Shown here: positions 1-10,504 of the stretch, in pieces
Numbering within the stretch: position 1 is the first letter of the stretch
Layout of the letters: each line of letters starts with the position of its first letter
Origin: JAFGRR01 sp964563855
Lineage (GTDB): Bacteria > Planctomycetota > Phycisphaerae > UBA1845 > Fen-1342
Assembly (NCBI GenBank): GCA_964563855.1
Contig: CAZLYU010000034.1
Location: 1 to 36,660, forward strand
Direction of reading: 5' to 3'
DNA length: 36,660 nucleotides
Notes under the pieces: model-generated
What the model was told of the DNA's origin: nothing
Database searches by the model: none
What the model saw: only the letters and a program-made list of their open reading frames with translations
Position numbers and translations under genes: made by a program

Positions 1-1466
1 GCGTTGTCGGCGATCGGGCCGTACGCGTCGGTCGCGAGCGTGATGCCGAGGGTCGACAGCATGCCGACCGCCGCGATGCCGACGCCGTAGAGGCCCATCA
101 TGAACCCGCCCTCGCCGAACCCGCCGGCGGCGCCGTAAGCGAGCACCGTGCCGACGCCGATCGCGATGTTCGGGATCCACACCGAGAGCATCCCCTCGGC
201 GACGCCGCTGATGATCGCGGGGCCGGTCCCGCTGACGGCCTGTTCGGCGATGTTCTGTGTGGGCTTGTACTCGGCGGCGGTGTAATACTCGGTGCCCAGA
301 CCGATGATGCCGCCCGCGAGCAGACCAGCCAGAATCGCGAAGAACAGCCCGAACCCGAGGCCGAGCCACAACACGATGCCCAGCGCCGCGACCGCCATGA
401 TCGCGTTCGAAAGCCAAACCGCCCGGTGCAGCGTGGGCAGCAAGTCTTTCTCGGTCGCTTGCGGATTGTTCAGCCGGACGAGGAACACGCCCGCGATCGA
501 CACCACAATGCCGACGGCCGCGATCAGCATCGGCGCGAGCACGTAGTTGGTCGCGCTCGAACCGACGTCCGTGAGCGTCGCCGCCGCGGCCACGCCGAGC
601 ACCGACGCCGCCAAAATCGAGCCGAGGTAGCTCTCGAAGAGGTCGGCCCCCATACCGGCCACATCGCCAACGTTGTCGCCGACGTTGTCAGCGATCGCAG
701 CCGGGTTGCGCGGATCGTCTTCCGGGATGCCAACCTCGACTTTGCCGACCAGGTCGGCGCCAACGTCGGCGGCCTTGGTGTAGATGCCGCCGCCGACACG
801 CGCGAACAGCGCCATGCTCGACGCCCCCAGCGCGATGTTGAGCATGATGACGGTCGTGTTGTCGAGCGTAAGGGGTGCGCCCCCGACCACCAGGTGGTGG
901 AACTGCGTGAGGTAGAAAAACCAGCCGGCGATGCCGAACAGCGCCAAGCCGACGACCACGAGGCCCATCACCGCGCCGCTCCGAAACGCCACCGTGAGCC
1001 CCAGATTGAGCGATTGCATCGACGCTTGGGCGGTTCGCGACGAGGCCTTGGTCGCGGTGTCCATGCCGATGAACCCGGCCAGACCAGAGAGCACGCCCCC
1101 GGTCAGGAACGCGACCGGCGCCAACGGATGCTGCACACCGAAGAGCGACATCACATACAGCAAACCCGCGACGAGTACGAAGAACACGCCAACGACGAAA
1201 TACTGCTGACGCAGGTAGGCGTAGGCGCCCTCGCGCACGTACCCGGCGATCTCACGCATGCGGTCGTTGCCGGCCGGTGCGGAGAGCATGCCGCGGTAAA
1301 ACAAAAACGCCGCGGCAAGGCCGAGGAACGCGCACAGCGGCGCCAGCCACCAATAGAGTGGGATTTCGAGCGGCCCGCCCGCCTCGTCCGCGGGTTGCGC
1401 CCACGCCGAGACCGGCAAGAGCAACAGACCGAGACCGAAGCACGATAGTCGCGAGGGGTGAAGCAT
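1..1466 (-). CDS. hppA: Membrane-bound proton/sodium-translocating pyrophosphatase, C-terminus cut off by window start
   Basis: An integral membrane pump that couples pyrophosphate hydrolysis to H+ or Na+ export across the cytoplasmic membrane. About 488 residues are visible of a family that usually runs 650-800. The pyrophosphate and Mg-binding core is clear: KAADVGADLVGK at about 231-242, EDDPRNP at 249-255, DNVGDNVGD at 260-268, then GMGADLFESY. The visible part ends at DAYGPIADNA, so the residue that separates K+-dependent from K+-independent enzymes lies outside the window and ion specificity cannot be called. The N-terminus has a signal-like hydrophobic stretch (..LLLLPVSAWAQP) before the first core helices, a form also seen in other family members. 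The ATG at 1466 is preceded by AGGA with 7 nt spacing. It lies 130 nt downstream of murJ on the same strand, so it may be co-transcribed or have its own promoter. Confidence 0.96.
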   Translation of the reverse strand, partial: MLHPSRLSCFGLGLLLLPVSAWAQPADEAGGPLEIPLYWWLAPLCAFLGLAAAFLFYRGMLSAPAGNDRMREIAGYVREGAYAYLRQQYFVVGVFFVLVAGLLYVMSLFGVQHPLAPVAFLTGGVLSGLAGFIGMDTATKASSRTAQASMQSLNLGLTVAFRSGAVMGLVVVGLALFGIAGWFFYLTQFHHLVVGGAPLTLDNTTVIMLNIALGASSMALFARVGGGIYTKAADVGADLVGKVEVGIPEDDPRNPAAIADNVGDNVGDVAGMGADLFESYLGSILAASVLGVAAAATLTDVGSSATNYVLAPMLIAAVGIVVSIAGVFLVRLNNPQATEKDLLPTLHRAVWLSNAIMAVAALGIVLWLGLGFGLFFAILAGLLAGGIIGLGTEYYTAAEYKPTQNIAEQAVSGTGPAIISGVAEGMLSVWIPNIAIGVGTVLAYGAAGGFGEGGFMMGLYGVGIAAVGMLSTLGITLATDAYGPIADN

Positions 1467-1596
1467 CAGGCAGTCCTGTACACGAGTGTCATCGCAGCTG
1501 ATGGGAGTTACACGCCGCGCCCCCGCCGTTCTGATTTCGGCGTCGCCAACGGCGCGGCCTGATGTTGTACGGTTGCGCCCGGAATCCGGCAAGTCG

Positions 1597-3243
1597 TCAG
1601 CGCCAGTGGAGCAGACGCCAAACGTCTTTCGCCCCCGACAGCCAGCTCGCGCCCCCGTACACCAAGCCGCACGTCAGCAAGGCCGGCAAGAGTTGCATCG
1701 CCCGCTCAAAGGCGACGAAGGTGTCGCTTGAGCTGAAGTCACGCAGCACGACGTAAACGCCCCACGCCGCAGCAAGCGAGACCCCCGAAAGCAGCACCAT
1801 CCGTGCAGCGGCGACGCCGAGTCGCCAATCGACGATGCGACTGCCGCTGCGTCGCGCGAGCAAAATCAAGCCGATGCCCAGACCAAGCGTGCTCGTCAGC
1901 GCCGCGCTTACCGCGAATCCGGCTTCGCGAAGCTCGGGCTGCCAGATCAAGACGAGACTCAGGCCCAGATTCACCGGCAGAATGCACACGCTCAGCACCA
2001 GCGGCGTCCGGACATCCTGCAAGCTGTAGAAACCCCGCAACACGAGATGCTGTGCGAAGAACGCCGGCAACGCTAGTCCGTACCAACGCAAGACGCTCGC
2101 AGCGCGCAACGTGTCGTCGGCGGTGAAGCTGCGATATTCGAACAGCAAACGCACCATCGGCTCGGCGAACACGATGAGGCTGCCCCCCGCCGGCAACGCC
2201 ACGAATAATGCGGCCCGCAGCGCGCCGCTGAAGGTGTCGCGCCAGCCGTCCAGCGTCCGATCGGACGCAAGACGGCTCAGCGTCGGCAGCGCGGCAGTGC
2301 TGAGCGATACCGCCAACACCCCCAGCGGGAACTGATACAGCCGCGCGGCGTAGGTCAGCGCGCTCAGCGCTCCCTCCCGTAGCGGATAGTCGAAGGTGAC
2401 CCCGAACCAGTTGACCGTTGCCGGGGCGTCAACTGTTCGCGTCAGCAGCAGACACAGTTGCGCGTCGAGGAACACCCCCAGCGTGAGAACCCCCTGCCCC
2501 ACGATCACCGGCCCCAGCAACGCGAGCATGCCCCGCACCGCGACGTCGCTCGGCGTCCAGCGCCACGCGAGACGCAGCCCAGCTCCGCGAACAAATGATC
2601 CGAGAAACACGAGCTGCGCCACGCTCGCCGCGATCACGCTCAGCGCGACGCCGAAGACCTGCGTTTCGGGTTCGCCGCCGAACAGCGTCGGACCGATCCA
2701 AACGATGCCGACGATCATGAACAGATTGAGAATGATCGGGGCGAGCGCCGCCGCCGCGAAGCGTTGCAACGCGTTCAGGGTGCTGGCCAGCAGCGCGAGC
2801 ACGCATACGCCGAGCATGAACGGCAGCATGATCGCGGTGAGCGCGAGCACCAAATTGCGCGCGGCGCTGGAAGCGGGCTCGGCCGGCGCCAGATGCCAGA
2901 TCGCGAGAATGACCAGTTCGCCGAGCAGCACCGCGCCGGCCAGCGCGACCGTCAGCAGACCGAGCGCGCCGCTAAACAGTCGTTGGGCCCCGCCGGGGCC
3001 GTCGGCCGTAAGCACGCGCGTCAGCGTGGGAACAAACGCCGCAGCGAGCGCGCCCTCGCCGAGCAGTCGTCGAAAGAGATTGGGAATCTGAAAGGCGAAG
3101 TTCCACGCGTCGGCCACCCAGCTTAGACCGTAGTACTGCGCCAGCAGCACATCACGAGCCAATCCGGTGACGCGCGACACGACCGTGCAACCAGCAATGA
3201 GCAGCGCGGCGGACGCCACGCCCAAGCGACGCATGCCGGGCAT
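1597..3243 (-). CDS. murJ: Lipid II flippase MurJ (MviN family)
   Basis: Polytopic inner-membrane protein of the MOP exporter superfamily that flips the peptidoglycan precursor lipid II to the periplasmic side. The 548-residue length fits the family (about 500-550). Family-like stretches are visible: an N-terminal RVTGLARDVLLAQYYG segment, then NLFRRLLGEGALAAAFVP, PLREGALSALTYAARLYQFP and GVLAVSLSTAALPTLSRLAS, with many hydrophobic helices to the C-terminus. Start taken at ATG 3243; an in-frame Met three codons later is possible because no strong ribosome binding site is visible. It begins 24 nt after the stop of the upstream TPR gene, which suggests one transcript with that gene and translation helped by the preceding ribosomes. 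Confidence 0.95.
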   Translation of the reverse strand: MPGMRRLGVASAALLIAGCTVVSRVTGLARDVLLAQYYGLSWVADAWNFAFQIPNLFRRLLGEGALAAAFVPTLTRVLTADGPGGAQRLFSGALGLLTVALAGAVLLGELVILAIWHLAPAEPASSAARNLVLALTAIMLPFMLGVCVLALLASTLNALQRFAAAALAPIILNLFMIVGIVWIGPTLFGGEPETQVFGVALSVIAASVAQLVFLGSFVRGAGLRLAWRWTPSDVAVRGMLALLGPVIVGQGVLTLGVFLDAQLCLLLTRTVDAPATVNWFGVTFDYPLREGALSALTYAARLYQFPLGVLAVSLSTAALPTLSRLASDRTLDGWRDTFSGALRAALFVALPAGGSLIVFAEPMVRLLFEYRSFTADDTLRAASVLRWYGLALPAFFAQHLVLRGFYSLQDVRTPLVLSVCILPVNLGLSLVLIWQPELREAGFAVSAALTSTLGLGIGLILLARRSGSRIVDWRLGVAAARMVLLSGVSLAAAWGVYVVLRDFSSSDTFVAFERAMQLLPALLTCGLVYGGASWLSGAKDVWRLLHWR

Positions 3244-3267
3244 CGTACGGCGGCGCAGAAAACAGCG

Positions 3268-4878
<1,611 letters not shown>

Positions 4879-4899
4879 CGGCGGACTCCTCGAACCGGT

Positions 4900-5220
4900 C
4901 TACGGTCTGTTCGTGTCCTCGGGTCGGTCCTGTTCAGCCGTCGCTTGAGCAATCTGCTCGTCGCTGATGCGATAGCTGCTCCACGCGTCCGCAAACTCCG
5001 GCTGGTCACCCTTCCGCAGTGAACGCTGCTTGAGATTGCGGCCGACCCGCAGGATGACGAAGACCCCGACCAACAGCAACACAAGCAGCAGCAGACCAGC
5101 CAAACCCGCCGCCAGGCCGTAAATGTGCCGCCGCTCCTCCTCCGTCAGCCCGCTGGTCGCAGCGTCGGTTTCGGCGACGGCGTTGCCGGTCGTCACCGCC
5201 CAAGTCAGCCAACTGATCAT
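4900..5220 (-). CDS. Small single-span membrane protein, unknown function
   Basis: 106 residues. The N-terminal part is short and probably extracytoplasmic, with a TEEERRHIYG stretch. One strongly hydrophobic helix follows at about 36-58 (LAAGLAGLLLLVLLLVGVF), then a basic stop-transfer stretch (RVGRNLKQRSLRKG) and an acidic, Gln-rich cytoplasmic tail. Its ATG at 5220 overlaps the stop of the dnaJ-like gene by the four bases ATGA (5217-5220), a classic sign of translational coupling. No family recognised. The coupling makes it a candidate partner or anchor for the J-domain protein, but that is inference. Confidence 0.78.
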   Translation of the reverse strand: MISWLTWAVTTGNAVAETDAATSGLTEEERRHIYGLAAGLAGLLLLVLLLVGVFVILRVGRNLKQRSLRKGDQPEFADAWSSYRISDEQIAQATAEQDRPEDTNRP

Positions 5221-6134
5221 GATGCCGGGCTCTCCGGTTCGTCGGCCAGCTCCGTCCGCAAATCTTCCAGCAGCTCGCGGGCACGCGCTGACAGCGTCTT
5301 CGGCGGCACAATCTTGATCACCGCCAAAAGGTCGCCGGCCGCGCCGCTTCGGCTTGGTACGCCCTGTCCGCGCAGCCGCAGTCGCGCGCCGCTCGCGGTT
5401 CCCGGCGGCACGGTAAGTGTGGCGGCGCCGTCCAGCGTGGGAATCTCGACCCGCCCGCCAAGCGCCGCGGTCACGATCGAGATCGGCGCATCCACGAAGA
5501 GGTCGTCGCCATCACGGCGGAGGAACGGGTGCGGATGGACGCGTACGACGACGTAAAGGTCGCCGCGGCCGCCGGGACCGGGCTGACCCTGTCCCCGCAG
5601 ACGCAGCCGCTGACCGTCGCGGACACCCGGGGGCGCCTTGAACTCGATGCGCTCCGACTCCCCGCGCGCTCCATTGAGCACAATCTGACGCGTGGCGCCG
5701 CGCAGTGACTCCACAAACCCGAGATCCACCGTCGCTTCGACGTCGCCGCCACGCTGGGGCGGGCTTTGACGCACGTGGCGTCCGCCGCCGCCGCGCGTGA
5801 AGAACTGTGAAAAGATGCTGGAGAGGTCGTCGAAGCCGCCGGCCCCGTGAAAGTGCACGTCGCCGCCGCCGAAACCGCCCGACTGCGCCCAGTTGTTGAA
5901 GTCTGGCGTCGGGCCCCCGGCGCCGAAGCGGTCATACTGGCTGCGCTTCTCGGCGTCGCCAAGGATCTCGTACGCCGCCTGTACTTCCTTGAAGCTCGCG
6001 ACGGCGTTCTCGTTGCCCGGGTTGCGATCCGGGTGATGCTGCTTGGCGAGACGCCGATACGCGCGCTTGATTTCATCGGCCGTTGCGGTCCGGCTGACGC
6101 CGAGAATCTCGTAGGGGTCTTTCTGAGTCTGCAT
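5217..6134 (-). CDS. cbpA: DnaJ-class co-chaperone without zinc finger (CbpA-like)
   Basis: 305 residues. J domain at 1-70 with the HPD catalytic tripeptide at 34-36, which stimulates the ATPase of DnaK, and the usual AAYEILGDAEKRSQYDRFG end. A Gly/Phe-rich linker at about 72-125 (FGGGDVHFHGAGGFDD) leads into a two-lobed substrate-binding C-terminal domain with RLRGQGQPGPGGRGDLYV and the second RLRGQGVP motif. The four CxxCxGxG zinc motifs of true DnaJ are absent, so this is a CbpA or type II J-protein. It heads the minus-strand run that continues through the small membrane protein and the TPR protein to murJ. The gene symbol is by similarity of architecture. The ATG at 6134 has only a weak upstream ribosome binding site. 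Confidence 0.92.
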   Translation of the reverse strand: MQTQKDPYEILGVSRTATADEIKRAYRRLAKQHHPDRNPGNENAVASFKEVQAAYEILGDAEKRSQYDRFGAGGPTPDFNNWAQSGGFGGGDVHFHGAGGFDDLSSIFSQFFTRGGGGRHVRQSPPQRGGDVEATVDLGFVESLRGATRQIVLNGARGESERIEFKAPPGVRDGQRLRLRGQGQPGPGGRGDLYVVVRVHPHPFLRRDGDDLFVDAPISIVTAALGGRVEIPTLDGAATLTVPPGTASGARLRLRGQGVPSRSGAAGDLLAVIKIVPPKTLSARARELLEDLRTELADEPESPAS

Positions 6135-6263
6135 ACACTACCGAATAGGTACCATGGTTATCTTTGGGTTCAGCAATCGCATCACGCCAATCTGAATCGT
6201 ACGGCGGTCGAGAAAGCCGGGCTACGGTGATCTTGTACGGCAAACCAGGAGAAGGCCGAGAAC

Positions 6264-6776
6264 GTGAGCGAAAGCCCCCACCTAGCGCTTATCGCGAGCA
6301 TTCTCGCAGGGGTGACGCCCTGGATCGCGTTCTGCGCGATCGCGGGAGCGTACATGCTGATCTACATGGAACGTCCGCCGCTGACGCACTTGTGCCACTT
6401 GATCCGACTGAGCGGCTGGGTGTTGGCCGGACTCTTCGGCGTCGTCTTGCTCGGCCGCGTGCTCGATGACCTCGCGCGCGATACCGAAGGCCAAGCCCTA
6501 CCCGTTTGGCAGGTCGCGGCCGTCGCGCTGCTCCTGTTCGTCGCGGCGTACACCGCAGTCGGCGTGCTGCTCAGCATCACGCTGCACGTGTTGGTGCGAC
6601 GACGCCGGGCGGCAGGCGTCGTGGTGGCCGATCGCGAGGAAGCACTCAGCGTCAGCCGCGCGCTCAATCGCTTTCGATGGATCCATGCCGCACTGCTGCC
6701 GCACGGCGAGATCGTCGAGGAGTTGATCGATGACGTCTGTCCGTTCCTCGATCGCTCGTCACCGCGCGGGACGTAA
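6264..6776 (+). CDS. Small polytopic membrane protein, unknown function
   Basis: 170 residues with three predicted membrane helices at about 8-33, 48-66 and 80-108, followed by an Arg-rich stop (VRRRRAAG) and a soluble tail of about 55 residues ending in acidic EIVEELIDDVCPFLD. The start is GTG at 6264, chosen because AGGAGAAGG lies just upstream at about 6248-6256. The 3' end overlaps the convergent lipoprotein gene by 18 bases. Not recognised as a named family. Codon use matches its neighbours and the hydrophobic pattern is regular, which supports a real gene. Confidence 0.72.
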   Translation: MSESPHLALIASILAGVTPWIAFCAIAGAYMLIYMERPPLTHLCHLIRLSGWVLAGLFGVVLLGRVLDDLARDTEGQALPVWQVAAVALLLFVAAYTAVGVLLSITLHVLVRRRRAAGVVVADREEALSVSRALNRFRWIHAALLPHGEIVEELIDDVCPFLDRSSPRGT

Positions 6777-7124
6777 CGGATTCACCGTCTGCAACGCATC
6801 GTCGAGCGTGAGATTGCTGAGATCCGGCCGCGGCAGCCACGCGCCACGGGGTGTCAGCTCATACCAACCGTCAGCAGTGAACGCGTCCGAGTTGCGCACC
6901 TCGCGCCAACTGTCGGTCGTGTCGACGGGCGCCGCTAGCGGGTAATACTCGGCGAAATCGCCGTCGCCACTCACGCGAATGAAGTAGACGCCGGGTTCGG
7001 GTGGTGCGCTTTGCGACAGAACCGCGGTGTTCGGCGGCTCTGCGGCAGGAACGGGAGCCAGACAGCCCGCAAGCAGCAGCGGCGCCGTCAAGAGCGAAGC
7101 AACGTGTCCGGGGACAGCGCGCAT
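6759..7124 (-). CDS. Small predicted lipoprotein, unknown function
   Basis: 121 residues with a signal peptide ending in a good lipobox, LLAGC at about residues 17-21, so it is probably lipidated and anchored in an envelope membrane. The mature part is short, with an ELTPRGAWLPRPDLSNLTLD segment near the C-terminus. No family recognised. A TATAGT hexamer at 7163-7168 read on the minus strand sits about 40 nt upstream and may be its -10 element, though no good -35 is seen. The last 18 bases overlap the convergent membrane-protein gene. Confidence 0.72.
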   Translation of the reverse strand: MRAVPGHVASLLTAPLLLAGCLAPVPAAEPPNTAVLSQSAPPEPGVYFIRVSGDGDFAEYYPLAAPVDTTDSWREVRNSDAFTADGWYELTPRGAWLPRPDLSNLTLDDALQTVNPLRPAR

Positions 7125-7327
7125 GGCGATGGGCCTCCTGCGGCGAAACGCGCGAGTGCTGCACTATAGCCGTCGTGGAGTAGCCCAGCGGGTGGACAGC
7201 GCTGAATCTTGCCGGATGGCTCGCGTTTCGAGCAAACGCGAGCGACGGATATCGGTCCCCGCCGACGAGGGTCCCGAACGCCACGGGCGGAACACGCAGT
7301 GCGCGACGCCCCGGGCGTGGCAGCGAC

Positions 7328-7939
7328 CTATTGCCGAGCGTCGACGAAGTGAGTGAGCGCTTGCTCAAGGCTGCTCCCGCGAAGCTGGTCGCCGGCGGCA
7401 AGCACCGCGCCCGAGTCGCCGTCAATCAGAAACGGCGCCGGAATCGCTTCGACCCGGAACTGTTGCGCCACAAGCGTCGCGTCCTCGTAAATCTGCGGCC
7501 AGCCCAGCTCGCGGCGCGAAACAAAATCCACCAACCGGTCACGCCGCACGCCTTGAGCCGCATCGAGACTGATGCCCACGAACGCGACCTGCTCCCCAAA
7601 GCGCTCGTGCGCCGCCTTCAGCTTCGGCAGTTCGGCAACGCACGGCGGGCACCACGTGGCCCAGAAGTCGAGCAGCACCAGCCGCCCGCGAAAGTCGTCT
7701 GGAAAGCGGACTTCGTCACCATCGAGCGTTGTCGCGGTGAACGCGGGTGCGGCGGCGCCGACCGCTGGATCTGCGGGGATCGCGCTAAAGTCGCGGTTAT
7801 CGCGCAGCCATTGAAACGCGGCGATCATGCCCATGACGGCGACAAGAAAGAGGCCGAGCGAAAGCCATGAGCCGCGCTGGTTCGCGGATCGCGATGTTGT
7901 CGACGCAGGCGGCGCGGTCGAAACGGGATCGGATGACAT
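7328..7939 (-). CDS. TlpA/ResA-like membrane-anchored thioredoxin
   Basis: 203 residues from the preferred start. A short cytoplasmic Ser/Thr/Ala-rich stretch is followed by one membrane anchor at about 25-43, then an AhpC/TSA-redoxin type thioredoxin fold. The redox motif WCPPC has its cysteines at 97 and 100 (DFWATWCPPC), and the cis-proline loop is EAIPAPFLID. Proteins of this type reduce disulfides outside the cytoplasm, for example in cytochrome c maturation. The reading frame stays open 21 codons further upstream, but ATG 7939 is preferred because GGAG lies 7 nt before it and the extra residues look non-coding. No cytochrome c genes are adjacent, so the substrate is unknown. Confidence 0.9.
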   Translation of the reverse strand: MSSDPVSTAPPASTTSRSANQRGSWLSLGLFLVAVMGMIAAFQWLRDNRDFSAIPADPAVGAAAPAFTATTLDGDEVRFPDDFRGRLVLLDFWATWCPPCVAELPKLKAAHERFGEQVAFVGISLDAAQGVRRDRLVDFVSRRELGWPQIYEDATLVAQQFRVEAIPAPFLIDGDSGAVLAAGDQLRGSSLEQALTHFVDARQ

Positions 7940-8070
7940 GCGAGCACTCCGGCTGAAAGTCTTGTGCGCGCCAGCCCCCGGCTGGCGCTTCGTGCACAGC
8001 ACTGCTACCCTCTAGAGTAGTCGAGCGCGTCCAGAAAACATTCGTTCACACGGTCGAAGCGAGTCGCACG

Positions 8071-9225
8071 ATGGCGATCCCTACAAGCAAACCCTTACTC
8101 GACACCGCGCTGGCCCCCATCCGCGAGAAGGTGCTCGCCGGCGAGCGCCTGTCGCACGCCGACGGCGTGACGCTCCTGCAGACCCGCGACATCTTCACCG
8201 TCGGCGAGTTGGCGAACCTGATGCGCGAGCGGCTGCACGGCCGCCAGGCGTTTTACAACGTGAACCGGCACATCAACTACAGCAACCTGTGCGTGCTGCG
8301 GTGTAAGTTCTGTTCGTTTTATCGCACCTACAACGCGAAGGGCCCGCAAGTAGACGACGCGTATGAGCTATCGGTGGAGGAGGTTGCCGACCGCGCCGCC
8401 GACGCCGCCGCCCAGGGCGCGACCGAGGTGCACATCGTCGGCGGACTGCACCCCACGCTGCCATTCAGCTACTACACCGACATGTGCCGCGCGATCAAAG
8501 CCCGCTGTCCCGAGCTGCACATCAAGGCGTTCACCGCGATCGAGATCGTGCACTTCACCCGCATCAGCAAGCCGCGCCTCACCATCGCCGAAGTGCTGAC
8601 CGAGTTGCGCGCCGCCGGGCTCGACAGCCTGCCCGGCGGCGGGGCGGAGATCTTCGACGATCGCGTGCACGACGAGGCGTTCAAGAACAAGGTCGGCGAG
8701 AAGCACTGGTTCGACGTGCATCGCACCGCGCACGAGCTGGGCATTCCCAGCAACGCGACGATGCTCTACGGGCACATCGAAGGCGCCGACGAGCGCATCA
8801 ACCATCTCATCAAGCTGCGTGAGCACCAGGATGCGTCGATCGCCGAGCGGGCGGCGAAGTTCAACTGCTGCATTCCGCTGTCGTTCATTCCCGACGGCAG
8901 CGAGTTTGGGCATTTGCCCGGCCCGACTGGCTTGGACGACTTGCGCACCCTCGCCGTCGCGCGACTGATGCTCGACAACTTCGCACACATCAAGGCGTTC
9001 TGGATTATGCAGTCGCCGAAGCTGGCGCAGGTGGCGCTGAACTGGGGCGTGGACGACTTCGACGGGACCGTGGTGTGGTACGACATCACCAAGCGCGAAG
9101 GCGGCGGCGCCACGCATCAGGAGCTGACGATTGATCAGATTCGGCGGCTCATGCGCGAGGCGGGCTGCGAGCCAGTCGAGCGGGATACGCTTTATCGGCC
9201 GGTCGAGCGATTGTCGCTGGTATAG
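8071..9225 (+). CDS. mqnE: Aminodeoxyfutalosine synthase (radical SAM)
   Basis: 384 residues, the expected size. The radical SAM cluster motif CxxxCxxC is at C74, C78 and C81 (SNLCVLRCKFCSFYR), after NRHINYSN. Later motifs are VGGLHPTLPFSYYTD, GLDSLPGGGAEIFDDRVH and HELGIPSNATMLYGHIE. This pattern fits MqnE, which joins SAM and 3-carboxyvinyloxybenzoate to make aminodeoxyfutalosine, better than the related cyclase MqnC. It implies menaquinone synthesis by the futalosine route. No other mqn gene is in the window, so the pathway is scattered. The main alternative would be another member of the MqnC/CofH group. Confidence 0.94.
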   Translation: MAIPTSKPLLDTALAPIREKVLAGERLSHADGVTLLQTRDIFTVGELANLMRERLHGRQAFYNVNRHINYSNLCVLRCKFCSFYRTYNAKGPQVDDAYELSVEEVADRAADAAAQGATEVHIVGGLHPTLPFSYYTDMCRAIKARCPELHIKAFTAIEIVHFTRISKPRLTIAEVLTELRAAGLDSLPGGGAEIFDDRVHDEAFKNKVGEKHWFDVHRTAHELGIPSNATMLYGHIEGADERINHLIKLREHQDASIAERAAKFNCCIPLSFIPDGSEFGHLPGPTGLDDLRTLAVARLMLDNFAHIKAFWIMQSPKLAQVALNWGVDDFDGTVVWYDITKREGGGATHQELTIDQIRRLMREAGCEPVERDTLYRPVERLSLV

Positions 9226-9295
9226 CGTGCCCGCCGTCTTTTCCGGTAGCCCGAAATTCCGCCCCCATTTTCGCGCCCGTCGCTACGGTTAGCCG

Positions 9296-9325
9296 TTGCA
9301 AGTGGCCCCCGTCGATGGTTATATT
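9296..9325 (+). promoter_or_regulatory. Probable sigma-70 promoter of the prepilin-like gene
   Basis: TTGCAA at 9296-9301 and TATATT at 9320-9325 with an 18-nt spacer, in a locally AT-rich patch. The next gene starts at 9449, leaving a leader of about 115 nt. Confidence 0.55.
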
Positions 9326-9448
9326 AACTTCCCGCGAGAGTCTTTAGAAACAGTTCCATGTCGGCGATCGGCCGACCCAGCGATACTCACACGATGTGCG
9401 CCGCCGCGGATTCATCCGGCGAGGCGCAAGCCTGTGGAGGTCAGTGCA

Positions 9449-10345
9449 ATGCACGCAGAGCGGTGTTTGGTTGGCGTTCGACGTGGCTTCACGTTGATCG
9501 AATTGCTCGTCGTCGTGGCGATCATCGCGCTGCTGATTTCGATCTTGCTACCGAGTCTGGGCCGCGCACGCGAGCAGACGCGGCAGGTGATCTGCTCGTC
9601 CAATTTACGGGGCATGGGCCAGGCGATCGCGCTCTATCAGAACGATTGGAACGGCAGCAATCCGGGGCCGATTCACCCACCGATCTACCGCGAAGGCGGC
9701 GATGCACTCTACAACGACCCGGACGCGATGTTCGAACCGCTGGGTCCGGGCACCCGAGAGTGGTATCTCATCACCTTCCTCGCGCCGATGATGGGCGATG
9801 ACGGGACGCACGAGTTTTCCGACAAGCTCGCCACCTGCCCCACGGCTCAGAAGGTCAACCCTGACGCCAATTTTGATCCGGACCAGTTGGTGAAAGACGG
9901 TACGCCCCACCGCCCGTTTCACTATCTGCCCAACAGCTGGCCAAACACCGACCCAGATCATTACTTCGGTTGGACGAACATCGGCGCGTCATGGCAGGGC
10001 GTCGCCAACGCGGCCTCATTTCGTCGACCCAAAAAGATCGAACAGATCCCGCTGCCGGCGAATGAATGGGCGATCGGCGATGCATGGACGCAGAAGCTCC
10101 CGGACCAGTTCATCCGTCCGGGCGTGTTCGCCGACGGCCAGGTGGTTGGTACGTGGCAGATTGATCCGGACGTAACATCGTCAGACGATCCGCTCCCCAC
10201 GACGCCGGTGCATGGTGAGCGCGACGTCACCGTTCTGCTCTTCTTTGATGGTCACGCCGAGAAATACAAAGGTATTGAGACTTGGTGGATCGATTTGCCC
10301 GGCAACCCGAGCGAGGCGTTGCTCGCAGCGCGGAACGGCGACTAG
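9449..10345 (+). CDS. Prepilin-type N-cleavage protein (planctomycete pseudopilin-like)
   Basis: 298 residues. The N-terminus carries a short basic leader and the type IV prepilin cleavage signal: Gly13 followed by FTLIELLVVVAIIALLISI, with Glu18 being the conserved Glu+5 of the mature protein. A helix continuing LLPSLGRAREQTRQ and a CSSNLRGMGQAIALYQND segment follow, which is the start common to the large planctomycete pseudopilin family. Near the end is LLFFDGHAEKYKG, a variant of that family's DGH motif. It is probably processed by a prepilin peptidase and exported by a type II-like system; what it does is unknown. The start is ATG 9449 because GGAGG lies 8 nt upstream (9436-9440); the open frame extends further but without that support. 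Confidence 0.88.
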   Translation: MHAERCLVGVRRGFTLIELLVVVAIIALLISILLPSLGRAREQTRQVICSSNLRGMGQAIALYQNDWNGSNPGPIHPPIYREGGDALYNDPDAMFEPLGPGTREWYLITFLAPMMGDDGTHEFSDKLATCPTAQKVNPDANFDPDQLVKDGTPHRPFHYLPNSWPNTDPDHYFGWTNIGASWQGVANAASFRRPKKIEQIPLPANEWAIGDAWTQKLPDQFIRPGVFADGQVVGTWQIDPDVTSSDDPLPTTPVHGERDVTVLLFFDGHAEKYKGIETWWIDLPGNPSEALLAARNGD

Positions 10346-10367
10346 CACGCCAACGCGGTTTTTTGCC

Positions 10368-10397
10368 TTGAACCGATCACGCTCGTCGTGGTACGCT
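10368..10397 (+). promoter_or_regulatory. Possible promoter of the first PEP-CTERM gene
   Basis: TTGAAC at 10368-10373 and TACGCT at 10392-10397, spacer 18 nt, about 107 nt before the start codon at 10505. The -10 match is only moderate. Confidence 0.35.
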
Positions 10398-10459
10398 ATC
10401 AACAAGCTCGGGTTTCGGGCTGTGAGAGAGTCAGAAGCAAGATTTCATTGAGAGTCTGA

Positions 10460-10498
10460 GAAGACGCCGCAGCGTCTTCCACATCCTGCGGAGGAAGA
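10460..10498 (+). promoter_or_regulatory. Leader RNA hairpin with alternative pairing to the ribosome binding site
   Basis: A perfect 8-bp stem, GAAGACGC (10460-10467) with GCGTCTTC (10472-10479), loop CGCA. The 3' arm (TCTTCC, 10475-10480) is also complementary to GGAAGA (10493-10498), which overlaps the purine-rich ribosome binding region GGAGGAAGA. The two pairings exclude each other, a layout expected of a translational switch. This is seen only at the level of complementarity; no ligand or regulator can be named. Confidence 0.45.
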
Positions 10499-10504
10499 AG
10501 AGTC

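Noticed and set aside
426..1448. 340-codon plus-strand frame
   Set aside because: It is antisense to the hppA gene, whose motifs are unmistakable; the product is an Arg/His-rich sequence without structure.
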